Under the pieces are notes generated by a model, which did no database searches, was not told the origin of the DNA, and saw only the letters and a list, made by a program, of their open reading frames with translations. A stretch of 64,000 nucleotides of DNA from Halopseudomonas sabulinigri (GTDB taxonomy: Bacteria > Pseudomonadota > Gammaproteobacteria > Pseudomonadales > Pseudomonadaceae): NCBI RefSeq assembly GCF_900105255.1, contig NZ_LT629763.1, positions 310,001 to 374,000 of the forward strand, given 5' to 3'. This document shows, in pieces, positions 16,473 through 25,205 of the stretch. The position numbers and the translations under genes were made by a program. Every line of letters begins with the position of its first letter. Position 1 is the stretch's first letter.

Positions 16473-17690
16473 ATGGCAGAAGTCAATAAAGTCGTCCTCG
16501 CCTATTCTGGCGGCCTGGATACCTCGGTCATCCTCAAGTGGTTGCAGGAAACCTACAACTGCGAAGTGGTGACCTTCACCGCTGATCTGGGCCAGGGCGA
16601 AGAAGTAGAACCGGCGCGTGCCAAGGCTCAGGCCATGGGCGTGAAGGAAATCTACATTGACGATCTGCGTGAAGAGTTTGTACGTGACTTCGTGTTCCCG
16701 ATGTTCCGCGCCAATACCGTCTACGAAGGTGAGTACCTGCTGGGCACCTCCATTGCCCGTCCGCTGATTGCCAAACGGCTGATCGAGATCGCCAACGAAA
16801 CCGGCGCCGATGCCATTTCCCACGGTGCGACCGGCAAGGGTAATGACCAGGTACGTTTCGAGCTGGGCGCCTACGCGCTCAAGCCTGGCGTTAAAGTGAT
16901 TGCCCCCTGGCGCGAATGGGATCTGCTGTCGCGTGAGAAGCTGATGGACTACGCCGCCAAGCACGAGATCCCGATTGAGCGTCACGGCAAGAAGAAGTCG
17001 CCTTACTCGATGGACGCCAACCTGCTGCACATCTCCTATGAAGGTGGCGTGCTGGAAGACACCTGGGCCGAGCACGAAGAAGACATGTGGCGCTGGTCGG
17101 TCTCGCCGGAGAACGCCCCGGATCAGGCAACGTACATCGAGCTCAGCTACCAGAACGGCGACATCGTTGCCATCGACGGTAAAGAGATGAGCCCGGCCAC
17201 CGTGCTGGCTTATCTGAACAAGGTGGGTGGCGACAACGGCATCGGCCGTCTCGACATCGTCGAAAACCGCTTTGTCGGCATGAAGTCGCGCGGCTGCTAT
17301 GAAACCCCCGGCGGCACAATCATGCTCAAGGGCCACCGCGCCATCGAGTCCATTACTCTGGACCGTGAAGTCGCCCACCTGAAAGACAGCCTGATGCCCA
17401 AGTATGCCGAACTGATCTACAACGGCTTCTGGTGGAGCCCGGAGCGCGTCATGCTGCAACAGATGATTGATGCCTCTCAGGCCCAGGTAAACGGTGTTGT
17501 GCGCCTGAAACTCTACAAGGGCAACGTGGTCGTGGTCGGCCGCAAGTCGGATGACTCGCTGTTTGATGCCAACATCGCCACCTTTGAAGATGATGCCGGT
17601 GCCTACGACCAGGCCGATGCAGCCGGTTTCATCAAGCTGAACGCCCTGCGCATGCGCATTGCTGCCAACAAGGGCCGCAAGCTGCTCTAA
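16473..17690 (+). CDS. argG: Argininosuccinate synthase
   Basis: A 405-aa enzyme that joins citrulline and aspartate with ATP in arginine synthesis. The PP-loop [14 protein letters not shown] is at residues 7-20. [16 protein letters not shown] is near residue 117 and [15 protein letters not shown] near 180. The start at ATG 16473 follows an AGGGAG Shine-Dalgarno and gives the family's usual length. A strong terminator follows the stop. Confidence 0.98.
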   Translation: MAEVNKVVLAYSGGLDTSVILKWLQETYNCEVVTFTADLGQGEEVEPARAKAQAMGVKEIYIDDLREEFVRDFVFPMFRANTVYEGEYLLGTSIARPLIAKRLIEIANETGADAISHGATGKGNDQVRFELGAYALKPGVKVIAPWREWDLLSREKLMDYAAKHEIPIERHGKKKSPYSMDANLLHISYEGGVLEDTWAEHEEDMWRWSVSPENAPDQATYIELSYQNGDIVAIDGKEMSPATVLAYLNKVGGDNGIGRLDIVENRFVGMKSRGCYETPGGTIMLKGHRAIESITLDREVAHLKDSLMPKYAELIYNGFWWSPERVMLQQMIDASQAQVNGVVRLKLYKGNVVVVGRKSDDSLFDANIATFEDDAGAYDQADAAGFIKLNALRMRIAANKGRKLL

Positions 17691-17705
17691 GCTGCTGCTG
17701 GTACC

Positions 17706-17737
17706 AGCAAAACGCCCGGCTTGCCGGGCGTTTTGCT
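17706..17737 (+). terminator. Terminator after argG
   Basis: A perfect inverted repeat, AGCAAAACGCCCGGC / GCCGGGCGTTTTGCT, with a TT loop. It begins 15 bp after the argG stop and includes a T4 run in the 3' arm. Confidence 0.9.
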
Positions 17738-17804
17738 GTCAGGCTGGCAGAACTTTCAGGAAGCTTGTAGCTTTACTCTTATCCTTCAAGCAAAGGCTGC
17801 GATC

Positions 17805-18188
17805 ATGCGAATTCTTCACACCATGCTGCGGGTCGGTAATCTGGAAAAGTCCATCGCCTTCTATACCGAGGTGCTGGGGATGACTCTGCTGCGCCGCAAG
17901 GACTATCCGGAAGGGCGCTTTACCCTGGCCTTTGTCGGCTACGGTAATGAGGCCGAGCATACCGCGCTAGAACTCACCCATAACTGGGACACCAGCGAGT
18001 ATGATCTGGGTAGCGGCTACGGACATATCGCCATTGAAGTGCTGGATGTGTACAAGGCCTGTGAGCAGATAACGTCGGCGGGCGGCAATGTGGTGCGCGC
18101 GCCGGGGCCGATGAAACATGGACATAGCGTGCTGGCCTTCGTTGAAGATCCGGATGGCTACCGCATCGAACTGCTGTGCAAAAAATGA
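17805..18188 (+). CDS. gloA: Lactoylglutathione lyase (glyoxalase I)
   Basis: A 127-aa vicinal-oxygen-chelate enzyme that converts the methylglyoxal-glutathione hemithioacetal to S-lactoylglutathione. Metal ligands are visible in MRILHTMLR (His5), ALELTHNWD (Glu near 57), GYGHIAIEV (His near 75) and GYRIELL (Glu near 123). The short bacterial form suggests the Ni-type enzyme. The start at ATG 17805, after AAAGG, is chosen because an upstream in-frame ATG would add an unrelated N-terminus. It lies next to argG as gloA1 does in P. aeruginosa. Confidence 0.95.
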   Translation: MRILHTMLRVGNLEKSIAFYTEVLGMTLLRRKDYPEGRFTLAFVGYGNEAEHTALELTHNWDTSEYDLGSGYGHIAIEVLDVYKACEQITSAGGNVVRAPGPMKHGHSVLAFVEDPDGYRIELLCKK

Positions 18189-18226
18189 CGTAAAACGGCC
18201 CGCAGGGCATTCAGGGAAGTACGGGC

Positions 18227-19105
18227 ATGATATGGATGCTGTTCATCGCCATAGTGGTACTTTCGGCTTTCGGGCTTTACCGCCTGCGCCGAGTGCGTCA
18301 GCGCGCAAGACATGAACAGCGCTTGCAGGCCATAGTGCAGATAGGCCTGTTGCGCCAGTTGCTGGAGCAGGTGCAGCGTCATCGCGGCCTGTCGTTTGGC
18401 GCCATGTCGGGCGAGCACACCCTGGAAGCACGTCGTTGGTCGGTGCATCAACAACTGTTGCAGTTGCTCAAGGTGATTGCCGAGCATGAAGCCACCTTGT
18501 ACTGGTATGACAGCTGGCACCAGACGCGTGATCTCTGGCAGCAGATAGAGGCCGGGTTCGAGCATGAAAGTGCCGAGCACCTGCTGACGCTGCACAACAG
18601 CATGACCGCCAGCCTGCTGGACACCATAGAAGCGCTGGCCCATCGTTTTGATCTGGTGTGCCTCGGGCGGCTCGCGCCTCAGGCCGAAGGGCTGTGGCTG
18701 GAACTACTGCAGAACATCGAGCTGATAGGGCAGAGCCGTGCAGTGGGTACTGGCATCGCTGCCAACCGCCAGAATCTGCCGGTATGGCGCGAATTGCTGC
18801 AATCGTTGAGCGATCAGATCAACGACCAAGCCTACGCGGTGCTTGCGCGCCTGATCTCCGATCCTGATTTGCGGGTGCTGGTCAGCCAGCCGGTGCGTGA
18901 TGCAGAGGACGCGCTGGACGTGCTGCTGGAGAATATCCGCGCGTTGCTGGAACGCCAGCGTGAGCCGCGCGTGCATTCGGTAGAGTTCTTCCAGTTGGCG
19001 ACCCGCGCGATCAGTGCGCAGTTGCTGCTGGTAGACCTTCTGCTGGAACGTCTGGCGTTGGCCAACGGCGCAGCCAGGTCGACATCGTCCCCGACTGAAG
19101 GCTAA
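18227..19105 (+). CDS. Membrane-anchored helical protein, possibly NIT-like
   Basis: A 292-aa protein of unassigned family. One N-terminal transmembrane helix (MIWMLFIAIVVLSAFGLY) is followed by an Arg-rich stretch and about 250 residues of predicted helix. The segment LLRQLLEQVQRHRGLSFGAMSG (in two parts: LLRQLLEQVQ, RHRGLSFGAMSG) resembles the opening of nitrate/nitrite-sensing (NIT) domains, where a helix ends in ERG-S/L. The likeness is weak, and there is no HAMP, kinase or cyclase domain. It ends about 200 bp before the sigma-54 element of nirBD. It could be a nitrate sensor, a chemotaxis-like accessory protein, or neither. Confidence 0.6.
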   Translation: MIWMLFIAIVVLSAFGLYRLRRVRQRARHEQRLQAIVQIGLLRQLLEQVQRHRGLSFGAMSGEHTLEARRWSVHQQLLQLLKVIAEHEATLYWYDSWHQTRDLWQQIEAGFEHESAEHLLTLHNSMTASLLDTIEALAHRFDLVCLGRLAPQAEGLWLELLQNIELIGQSRAVGTGIAANRQNLPVWRELLQSLSDQINDQAYAVLARLISDPDLRVLVSQPVRDAEDALDVLLENIRALLERQREPRVHSVEFFQLATRAISAQLLLVDLLLERLALANGAARSTSSPTEG

Positions 19106-19304
19106 CGGGGCTGCACCAAAACAGTGTTTTTTAGTGGTTTCGCACTCTTCTGGTTCATTTGTGCGTGCGATATCCGGTGGCTGTTGCGCGTGATAAAGAG
19201 TGTCAGTCAATTCTATTTTTGTTCTTGTAATGCATTGTAATATTTGATTTTTGTCGCCTTGTTCTGGCGTTCTGCTGCACACCTTTCCCTGCTTTTTTTC
19301 TTGC
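19106..19304. other. Upstream control region of nirBD
   Basis: AT-rich gap of about 200 bp before the sigma-54 element. A degenerate NtrC-like half-site pair (TGCACCA near 19112, then CAGTGTT) lies about 190 bp upstream of the promoter, in the usual range for an enhancer. The match is weak. Confidence 0.35.
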
Positions 19305-19320
19305 TGGCACGGCTATTGCT
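19305..19320 (+). promoter_or_regulatory. Sigma-54 promoter for nirBD
   Basis: TGGCAC-GGCTA-TTGCT, a full match to the -24/-12 consensus. The predicted start is near 19331, about 77 nt before the first leader hairpin and 217 nt before the nirB ATG. Confidence 0.85.
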
Positions 19321-19407
19321 TTTGTCTGTTCAGCGGCTATTTGTTTTCAGCCAATACTTCCCGTGGTCATCGTCGACCAGAGGCTCAGGCCGGGAAGCGG
19401 GTGCACC

Positions 19408-19499
19408 GAGCAACGACGCTCAGGCTAGCGCCCATCACAATTTATGAGTACCAGGCAACGGCGCCTGGAGTCCCTTGGGGACTCCAGGCGTTTTTTTTT
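19408..19499 (+). promoter_or_regulatory. ANTAR (NasT) antitermination leader of nirBD
   Basis: P1 is GAGC-AACGAC-GCTC (19408-19421). P2 is CCAGGC-AACGGC-GCCTGG (19451-19468). Both hexaloops have A at position 1 and G at position 4. The P2 3' arm GCCTGG is also part of the terminator 5' arm, so P2 and the terminator cannot form together. This is the clearest of the four leaders and lies 11 kb from nasT. Confidence 0.88.
19462..19499 (+). terminator. Attenuator terminator before nirB
   Basis: A perfect 13-bp stem (19462-19474 with 19478-19490), TTG loop and a nine-T run. It lies about 48 nt upstream of nirB and no gene ends just before it, so it acts in the leader. Confidence 0.93.
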
Positions 19500-19547
19500 G
19501 TTTTTTTGCCGGCCCGTGCCGGCTACGGCTTCGACTGAGGAAAGGCG

Positions 19548-22106
19548 ATGAACTCGAATGTGACCCCGATCAAGAACGAAACACTGGTCATCATCGGTAA
19601 CGGGATGGTCGGCCATCATTGCGTCGAGCAACTGACCGAGCAAGGCGCGCTTGCCCATTATCAAGTGCACGTGTTTGGTGAGGAGCGTCAGCGGGCATAC
19701 GATCGAGTGCACCTGTCGGAATACTTCGGCGGCCGCGATGCCGAGTCCCTGGCCATGTGCGAAGCCGATTTCTACGATCAACACGGGGTGCACCTGCACC
19801 TTGGTGTTGCGGTGCTGGAAATCGACCGCGAGCGCAAGGAGGTGGTCACCAGTGAGGGCCGTCAGCCCTACGACCGCCTGGTACTGGCGACCGGCTCCTA
19901 CCCGTTTGTGCCGCCGATTGCCGGGGCCGAAGGTAACTCGCGACTGGTGTATCGCACGCTCGACGATCTGGATGACATTCGTGCCGCGGCCAAGGGCGGG
20001 CGCCGGGGTGTGGTGGTTGGTGGTGGGCTTTTGGGTCTGGAAGCGGCCAACGCGCTCAAGTCGTTGGGCCTGGAAGCCCATGTTGTCGAGTTCGCACCAC
20101 GGCTGATGCCAGTGCAGCTGGACCCGGACGGCGGCGCGGCGCTGAAAGCACGTATTGAAGAGCTGGGCGTGCGCGTGCACCTGAACCGCGCCACCAGCGA
20201 GATCGTCGCCGGCGATGACTATGCCTACCGCATGAACTTCAGCGACGGCGAGTCGCTGGAAACCGATCTGATTGTATTTTCTGCCGGTATTCGCCCACAA
20301 GACGCCTTGGGGCGTAATGCCGGCCTGGCGATTGCAGACCGTGGCGGGGTGGTGATCGACAGCGATTACCGCACCAGCGATCCAGACATCTTTGCTATCG
20401 GCGAGTGCGCCTCATGGAATGGCAGCATCTTTGGTCTGGTTGCCCCGGGCTATACCATGGCGCGTAACCTGGCAGCGCTGCTGGTAGGCAAGCCGCATGA
20501 GAGCTTTATCGGCGCCGACATGTCGACCAAGCTGAAGCTCCTGGGTGTGGATGTGGGCTCCATTGGTGATGCCCACGCTGCGACTCCCGGTGCCAAAAGC
20601 TACCGCTTTAATGATGAAGTCAACGCCAGCTACCGCCGTTTGGTCGTCTCGCCGGATGGCAGTCAGGTGATTGGCGCCGTGCTGGTGGGCGATAACAGCT
20701 ACTACGACACCCTGCTGCAATACGCACAGAATGGCATCAAGCTGCCTGCTGATCCAGCCAGCCTGATTCTGCCCGCCGGGGAGGGTGCGCCTGCGCTGGG
20801 CGCCGACGCGCTGCCCGACACCGCGACCATCTGCTCTTGCCACAACGTCAGCAAGGGCGCGGTGTGCTGCCAGGTGGATGCCGGTTGTACCGATCTGAGC
20901 GATCTGAAAGCTGCGACCAAGGCCGGCACCGGTTGCGGCGGCTGCAGTGCGCTGCTCAAGCAGGTGTTCGAGCACGAGCTGAGCGCGCGCGGCGTCGAGG
21001 TCGACAAGAGCCTGTGCGAACACTTCGCGCACACTCGCCAGGAGTTGTACGGCATTGTCCGCGTCGAGGGCATCGAGAGCTTTGAAGAGCTGCTGGCCAA
21101 GCACGGCCGTGGCCATACCGGCTGTGACATCTGCAAGCCGGCGGTGGGGTCGATTTTGGCCTCTTGCTGGAACCAGCCAATCACCGATCCAGGGCTGATT
21201 CCGCTGCAGGATACCAACGACACCTTCATGGCCAACATGCAGAAGAACGGTACCTACTCGATCGTGCCGCGTATCGCCGGCGGCGAGATCACACCCGAGA
21301 AGCTGATTGTGCTCGGCCAGGTCGCCCAAAAGTACGATCTGTACACCAAGATCACCGGCGGTCAGCGTATCGACCTGTTTGGCGCCGAGCTGCACCAGCT
21401 GCCCGATATCTGGGGCGAGTTGATTGCTGCGGGCTTTGAGACTGGCCACGCCTACGGCAAGTCGTTGCGCACCGTTAAGTCCTGTGTTGGCAGCACCTGG
21501 TGCCGGTACGGCGTGCAGGACAGCGTTGGCATGGCGCTGACACTGGAGAATCGCTACAAGGGCCTGCGCTCGCCACACAAAATCAAGTTCGCCGTCTCCG
21601 GCTGTACCCGTGAATGCGCCGAGGCGCAGAGCAAGGACGTGGGCGTGATTGCCACGGAAAAGGGCTGGAATCTCTACGTTGCAGGCAACGGCGGTATGCG
21701 CCCACGCCATGCCGAGCTATTTGCGACTGACCTGGATGATGAAACCCTGATTCGCTATATCGACCGCTTTCTGATGTTTTATGTGCGCACCGCCGACCGG
21801 CTGCAGCGCACCTCGGTCTGGCGCGAAAGCCTGGAAGGCGGCCTGGATTACCTCAAGCAAGTCATCATTGAAGACAACCTGAGCCTGGGCGCCGAGCTGG
21901 AGTCGCAGATGCAGCTGGTGGTGGATCGCTACGAGTGCGAGTGGGCCAATGCCATCGGTGATCCGGAAAAGCTCAAGCGCTTCCGCACCTTCGTTAACGC
22001 CAGCGGTGGCGACCCCGATATTCAATTCGTTACCGAGCGTGACCAACGTCGCCCGATACAGGCGCATGAACTGAACCTGATTCCCGTAGCTGAGGAGGTA
22101 GTCTGA
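19548..22106 (+). CDS. nirB: NAD(P)H-dependent nitrite reductase large subunit
   Basis: An 852-aa cytoplasmic enzyme that reduces nitrite to ammonium with six electrons. FAD/NAD domains are at residues about 1-400 (VIIGNGMVG, VVVGGGLLGLEAANAL). BFD-like [2Fe-2S] domains follow from about 428 (ICSCHNVSKG, TGCGGCSALL), with a second Cys-rich segment ending HTGCDICKP near 527. The sulfite/nitrite reductase module comes last, with sirohaem-[4Fe-4S] ligands C-x5-C near 645 (SCVGSTWC) and C-x3-C near 685 (GCTRECAE). The start has an AGGAAAGG Shine-Dalgarno. The stop overlaps nirD by one base (TGATG). Confidence 0.97.
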   Translation: MNSNVTPIKNETLVIIGNGMVGHHCVEQLTEQGALAHYQVHVFGEERQRAYDRVHLSEYFGGRDAESLAMCEADFYDQHGVHLHLGVAVLEIDRERKEVVTSEGRQPYDRLVLATGSYPFVPPIAGAEGNSRLVYRTLDDLDDIRAAAKGGRRGVVVGGGLLGLEAANALKSLGLEAHVVEFAPRLMPVQLDPDGGAALKARIEELGVRVHLNRATSEIVAGDDYAYRMNFSDGESLETDLIVFSAGIRPQDALGRNAGLAIADRGGVVIDSDYRTSDPDIFAIGECASWNGSIFGLVAPGYTMARNLAALLVGKPHESFIGADMSTKLKLLGVDVGSIGDAHAATPGAKSYRFNDEVNASYRRLVVSPDGSQVIGAVLVGDNSYYDTLLQYAQNGIKLPADPASLILPAGEGAPALGADALPDTATICSCHNVSKGAVCCQVDAGCTDLSDLKAATKAGTGCGGCSALLKQVFEHELSARGVEVDKSLCEHFAHTRQELYGIVRVEGIESFEELLAKHGRGHTGCDICKPAVGSILASCWNQPITDPGLIPLQDTNDTFMANMQKNGTYSIVPRIAGGEITPEKLIVLGQVAQKYDLYTKITGGQRIDLFGAELHQLPDIWGELIAAGFETGHAYGKSLRTVKSCVGSTWCRYGVQDSVGMALTLENRYKGLRSPHKIKFAVSGCTRECAEAQSKDVGVIATEKGWNLYVAGNGGMRPRHAELFATDLDDETLIRYIDRFLMFYVRTADRLQRTSVWRESLEGGLDYLKQVIIEDNLSLGAELESQMQLVVDRYECEWANAIGDPEKLKRFRTFVNASGGDPDIQFVTERDQRRPIQAHELNLIPVAEEVV

Positions 22107-22495
22107 TGAGCCTGTCCAATACCCAAAATGCGACGTCCGGCACGGCGGCAAATCTGGCCTGGCGCGCGCTGTGCTCCCGGCAGGATCTGGTAGCCAACTC
22201 GGGCGTGGTTGCCCTGTTGGACGATGCCCAGGTGGCGCTTTTCCACCTGCCCGACAACAGTGACGGCGAGCAGGTGTTTGCGATTGAAAATCGCGACCCG
22301 CAATCCGGCGCCAACGTCATCGGACGCGGCATTATCGGCCATCTCAAGGGCGACCTGGTGATTGCGTCGCCCTTGTACAAACAGCATTTCCGCCTGGCCG
22401 ATGGCAGCTGTGTCGAGTACCCCGAGCAGCGCTTGCGAGTCTGGCCGGTGCGCCTGAACGGCGATCAGGTTGAAGTCGCGCTGCAGGCTGAATAA
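22106..22495 (+). CDS. nirD: Nitrite reductase small subunit
   Basis: A 129-aa Rieske-fold protein that partners NirB. Like enterobacterial NirD it has lost the Rieske ligands: where C-x-H and C-x2-H should be there are NRDPQSGAN and ASPLYKQHF. It is therefore structural and not a redox carrier, in contrast to the ligand-bearing protein at 2006-2335. Coupled to nirB by a TGATG overlap and followed after 93 bp by nirC. Confidence 0.94.
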   Translation: MSLSNTQNATSGTAANLAWRALCSRQDLVANSGVVALLDDAQVALFHLPDNSDGEQVFAIENRDPQSGANVIGRGIIGHLKGDLVIASPLYKQHFRLADGSCVEYPEQRLRVWPVRLNGDQVEVALQAE

Positions 22496-22588
22496 CTGGA
22501 TTGAATAATCAGGCAGTACTGGCGGGCCGCCGTCTGCCACGCACAGCGGCGGCCACCTTTAACGAATGCATCGAGAGAGAATCACACC

Positions 22589-23398
22589 ATGTCCTATCTA
22601 GTCCCTTCAGAGTTTGTTACCAAGATGGTCGACGCCGGCGAGTCGAAGGTGTTCATGTCGACCCGCGACACCCTGATCCGCGCATTCATGGCGGGCGCCA
22701 TTCTCGCCCTGGCTGCGGTCTTTGCCATCGCCATCACGGTACAGACCGGCAACCCGTTGGTCGGCGCTATCCTGTTTCCAGTCGGCTTCGTCATGCTCTA
22801 TCTGATGGGTTTTGACCTGCTCACCGGGGTTTTCATGCTGGTGCCACTCGCGCTGCTCGACAAGCGTCCCGGCGTGACCATGGGCGGTTTGCTGCGCAAC
22901 TGGGGGCTGGTCTTCGTCGGCAATTTTGCCGGCGCGCTGACCGTTGCCTTCATGATGGCTTTTGTTTACACCTATGGCTTTTCGGCCGAGCCCGGTGCTA
23001 TTGGCGAGAAGATCTCGCACATTGGTGAGGCGCGGACCCTGGGTTACGCGGAATACGGCGCGGCGGGCTGGGCGACCATTTTCCTGCGCGGCATGCTGTG
23101 CAACTGGATGGTCTCGATGGGGGTGGTAGGGGCGATGATTTCCACCTCGGTCAGCGGCAAGGTGATCGCCATGTGGATGCCGATCATGCTGTTCTTCTAC
23201 ATGGGCTTCGAGCATTCGGTGGTCAATATGTTCCTGTTCCCTTCCGGAATCATCATGGGCGGCGACTTCTCGGTCATGGATTACATGATCTGGAACGAGA
23301 TTCCAACAGCGCTGGGTAATCTGGTTGGTGGCCTGGCCTTCACCGGCCTGACGCTGTACACCACCCACGTACGCACGGCACCCAAGCGCGCGCTCTGA
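22589..23398 (+). CDS. nirC: Formate/nitrite transporter family protein (NirC-like)
   Basis: A 269-aa FNT channel with about six helices. Family segments include GNFAGALTVAFMMAF near residue 110, RGMLCNWMVSMGV near 170 (the L-C-N-W segment found in FNT proteins) and GFEHSVVNMF near 210. Its position after nirBD points to nitrite import or export. FocA-like formate transport is less likely here. Confidence 0.92.
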   Translation: MSYLVPSEFVTKMVDAGESKVFMSTRDTLIRAFMAGAILALAAVFAIAITVQTGNPLVGAILFPVGFVMLYLMGFDLLTGVFMLVPLALLDKRPGVTMGGLLRNWGLVFVGNFAGALTVAFMMAFVYTYGFSAEPGAIGEKISHIGEARTLGYAEYGAAGWATIFLRGMLCNWMVSMGVVGAMISTSVSGKVIAMWMPIMLFFYMGFEHSVVNMFLFPSGIIMGGDFSVMDYMIWNEIPTALGNLVGGLAFTGLTLYTTHVRTAPKRAL

Positions 23399-23419
23399 GC
23401 CGCGCTGTCCCGGTAATCA

Positions 23420-23446
23420 CCCCGGTCCGCAAGGGCCGGGGTTTTT
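23420..23446 (+). terminator. Terminator between nirC and the kinase gene
   Basis: Stem ACCCCGG/CCGGGGT around a short GC helix and GCAA loop, followed by T5. The kinase gene starts 14 bp later, so the kinase either depends on read-through or has a promoter inside nirC. Confidence 0.75.
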
Positions 23447-23459
23447 GGGTTGATATGGC

Positions 23460-25190
23460 ATGTCGAAGCAACTGGTAGTGCAGGTTGGGCAGTATTCGGA
23501 CAAAGGCCGCAAGGCGATCAATCAGGATTTTCATGGCGCCTGGCTGCCCCCCGAGCCGCAGCTCAGTGCCAAGGGCGTAGCGGTGGCATTGGCCGACGGC
23601 ATCAGTAGCAGCAGTGTCAGCCAGATTGCCAGCGAGTCGGCCGTGTCAGGCTTTCTGGCCGATTATTACTGTACCTCGGAGGCCTGGACGGTAAAAAAAT
23701 CGGCTCAGCGCGTGCTCATCGCCACCAATTCCTGGCTGCACGCCCAGACCCGCCAAAGCCAATACCGCTACGACCGTGATCGCGGTTACGTCTGCACCTT
23801 CAGCGCCCTGATCATCAAGGCGGCAACGGCTTACCTCTTTCACATTGGCGATGCGCGCATCTACCGCGTGGCCGGGCAGCAACTGGAGCAGTTGACCCAG
23901 GATCACCGCTTGTGGGTATCCCAGGAGCAAAGTCATCTGGCCCGCGCCCTGGGCGTAAACCAGCAGTTGGAGATCGACTATCAGGCGTTGCCGTTGGAGC
24001 AGGGCGACACCTTTGTACTGGCCACCGACGGTATTTACGAGTTTGCCAGCCCCGCGTTTATCAGCCAGACCATTGCAGCGCAGCAATTTGATCTGGATAA
24101 CGCCGCGCGCCTCATCGCCGCTGAGGCCCTGGCTCAGGGCAGTGACGACAACCTCACGGTGCAGATAGTGCGGATAGCACAATTGCCCAGCCCCGATGCT
24201 GCCGGCAACCGGCTAACCAATCAGGCCGGCGCAGCGCTGCCGTTACCGCCGGTCCTGGAGCCGCGCATGCTATTTGACGGTTATCGCATCATGCGCGAGG
24301 TGCACAGCAGCAGCCGCAGTCACGTTTACCTTGCCGTGGACGAGCAGACCGGCGAGCGGGTGATTCTGAAAACACCGTCCATTGATCTGGGCAATGATCC
24401 GGCCTATCTCGAGCGTTTTCTGATGGAGGAGTGGATTGCGCGGCGGTTGAACAGCCCGCATGTGCTCAGGCCCTGCGCTACAGAGCGTCGCCGAGAGTAT
24501 CTGTATATCGCGACCGAGTACATCGAAGGGCAGACCCTGCGGCAATGGATGATCGATAACCCCAAACCGACGCTGGAGCAGGTACGCGGCATTGTCGAGC
24601 AGATTGCCAAGGGGCTGCAGGCCTTTCATCGTCTGGAGATGCTGCATCAGGATCTGCGCCCCGACAACATCATGATTGACAGCACCGGCACGGTGAAGAT
24701 CATTGATTTTGGCTCTACCCGCGTGGCGGGGTTGATGGAGATGGGGGCGCCCCAGCTGCAGGAGCAGATGCTGGGCACCGTGCAGTATTCGGCACCGGAG
24801 TATTTTCTGGGCGAGGGCGGCACATCGCGCTCGGATCAATTCTCGTTGGCGACCATTACCTATCAGATGCTGAGCGGAAAGCTGCCCTACGGCACCCAGG
24901 CGGCGAAGGCGCGAACTCGCGCGGCGCAGAACAAACTGGTTTATCAGTCTGTCCTGCACGAAGAGCGGGATATTCCAGCCTGGATCGACGATGTGCTCAA
25001 GCGGGCGCTGCAGCCCAATCCGCTCAAGCGTTACGAGGCGCTGTCGGAGTTTGTGTTTGATTTACGCCAACCCAGTGCGGCATTTCTCAGCCGCACCCGG
25101 CCGCCGCTGCTGGAGCGAAACCCCTTGCTGTTCTGGAAGAGCCTGAGTTTTGTACTGGTGATGATCATTGCCGCGCTGCTGGCCTGGTAA
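23460..25190 (+). CDS. PP2C-type phosphatase fused to Ser/Thr protein kinase, tail-anchored (second copy)
   Basis: A 576-aa paralogue of the protein at 3867-5537. PP2C motifs: NQDF, VALADGIS, HIGDARIY, ATDGIY, SDDNLT (residues about 1-245). Kinase motifs: Lys in VILKTP near 300, catalytic loop LHQDLRPDN near 395 (HQD instead of HRD, with Asp and Asn kept) and IIDFGSTR near 415. The C-terminal helix LSFVLVMIIAALLAW anchors it to the membrane. It follows nirC in the same direction, mirroring the first copy's place after the nitrate transporter. Target proteins are unknown; the neighbouring transporter or NirBD is a guess from position. Confidence 0.87.
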   Translation: MSKQLVVQVGQYSDKGRKAINQDFHGAWLPPEPQLSAKGVAVALADGISSSSVSQIASESAVSGFLADYYCTSEAWTVKKSAQRVLIATNSWLHAQTRQSQYRYDRDRGYVCTFSALIIKAATAYLFHIGDARIYRVAGQQLEQLTQDHRLWVSQEQSHLARALGVNQQLEIDYQALPLEQGDTFVLATDGIYEFASPAFISQTIAAQQFDLDNAARLIAAEALAQGSDDNLTVQIVRIAQLPSPDAAGNRLTNQAGAALPLPPVLEPRMLFDGYRIMREVHSSSRSHVYLAVDEQTGERVILKTPSIDLGNDPAYLERFLMEEWIARRLNSPHVLRPCATERRREYLYIATEYIEGQTLRQWMIDNPKPTLEQVRGIVEQIAKGLQAFHRLEMLHQDLRPDNIMIDSTGTVKIIDFGSTRVAGLMEMGAPQLQEQMLGTVQYSAPEYFLGEGGTSRSDQFSLATITYQMLSGKLPYGTQAAKARTRAAQNKLVYQSVLHEERDIPAWIDDVLKRALQPNPLKRYEALSEFVFDLRQPSAAFLSRTRPPLLERNPLLFWKSLSFVLVMIIAALLAW

Positions 25191-25205
25191 GCGCGCGGCA
25201 ATCGC

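Noticed and set aside
20412-21710. 432-codon minus-strand frame inside nirB
   Set aside because: Antisense shadow; nirB motifs on the plus strand are continuous.
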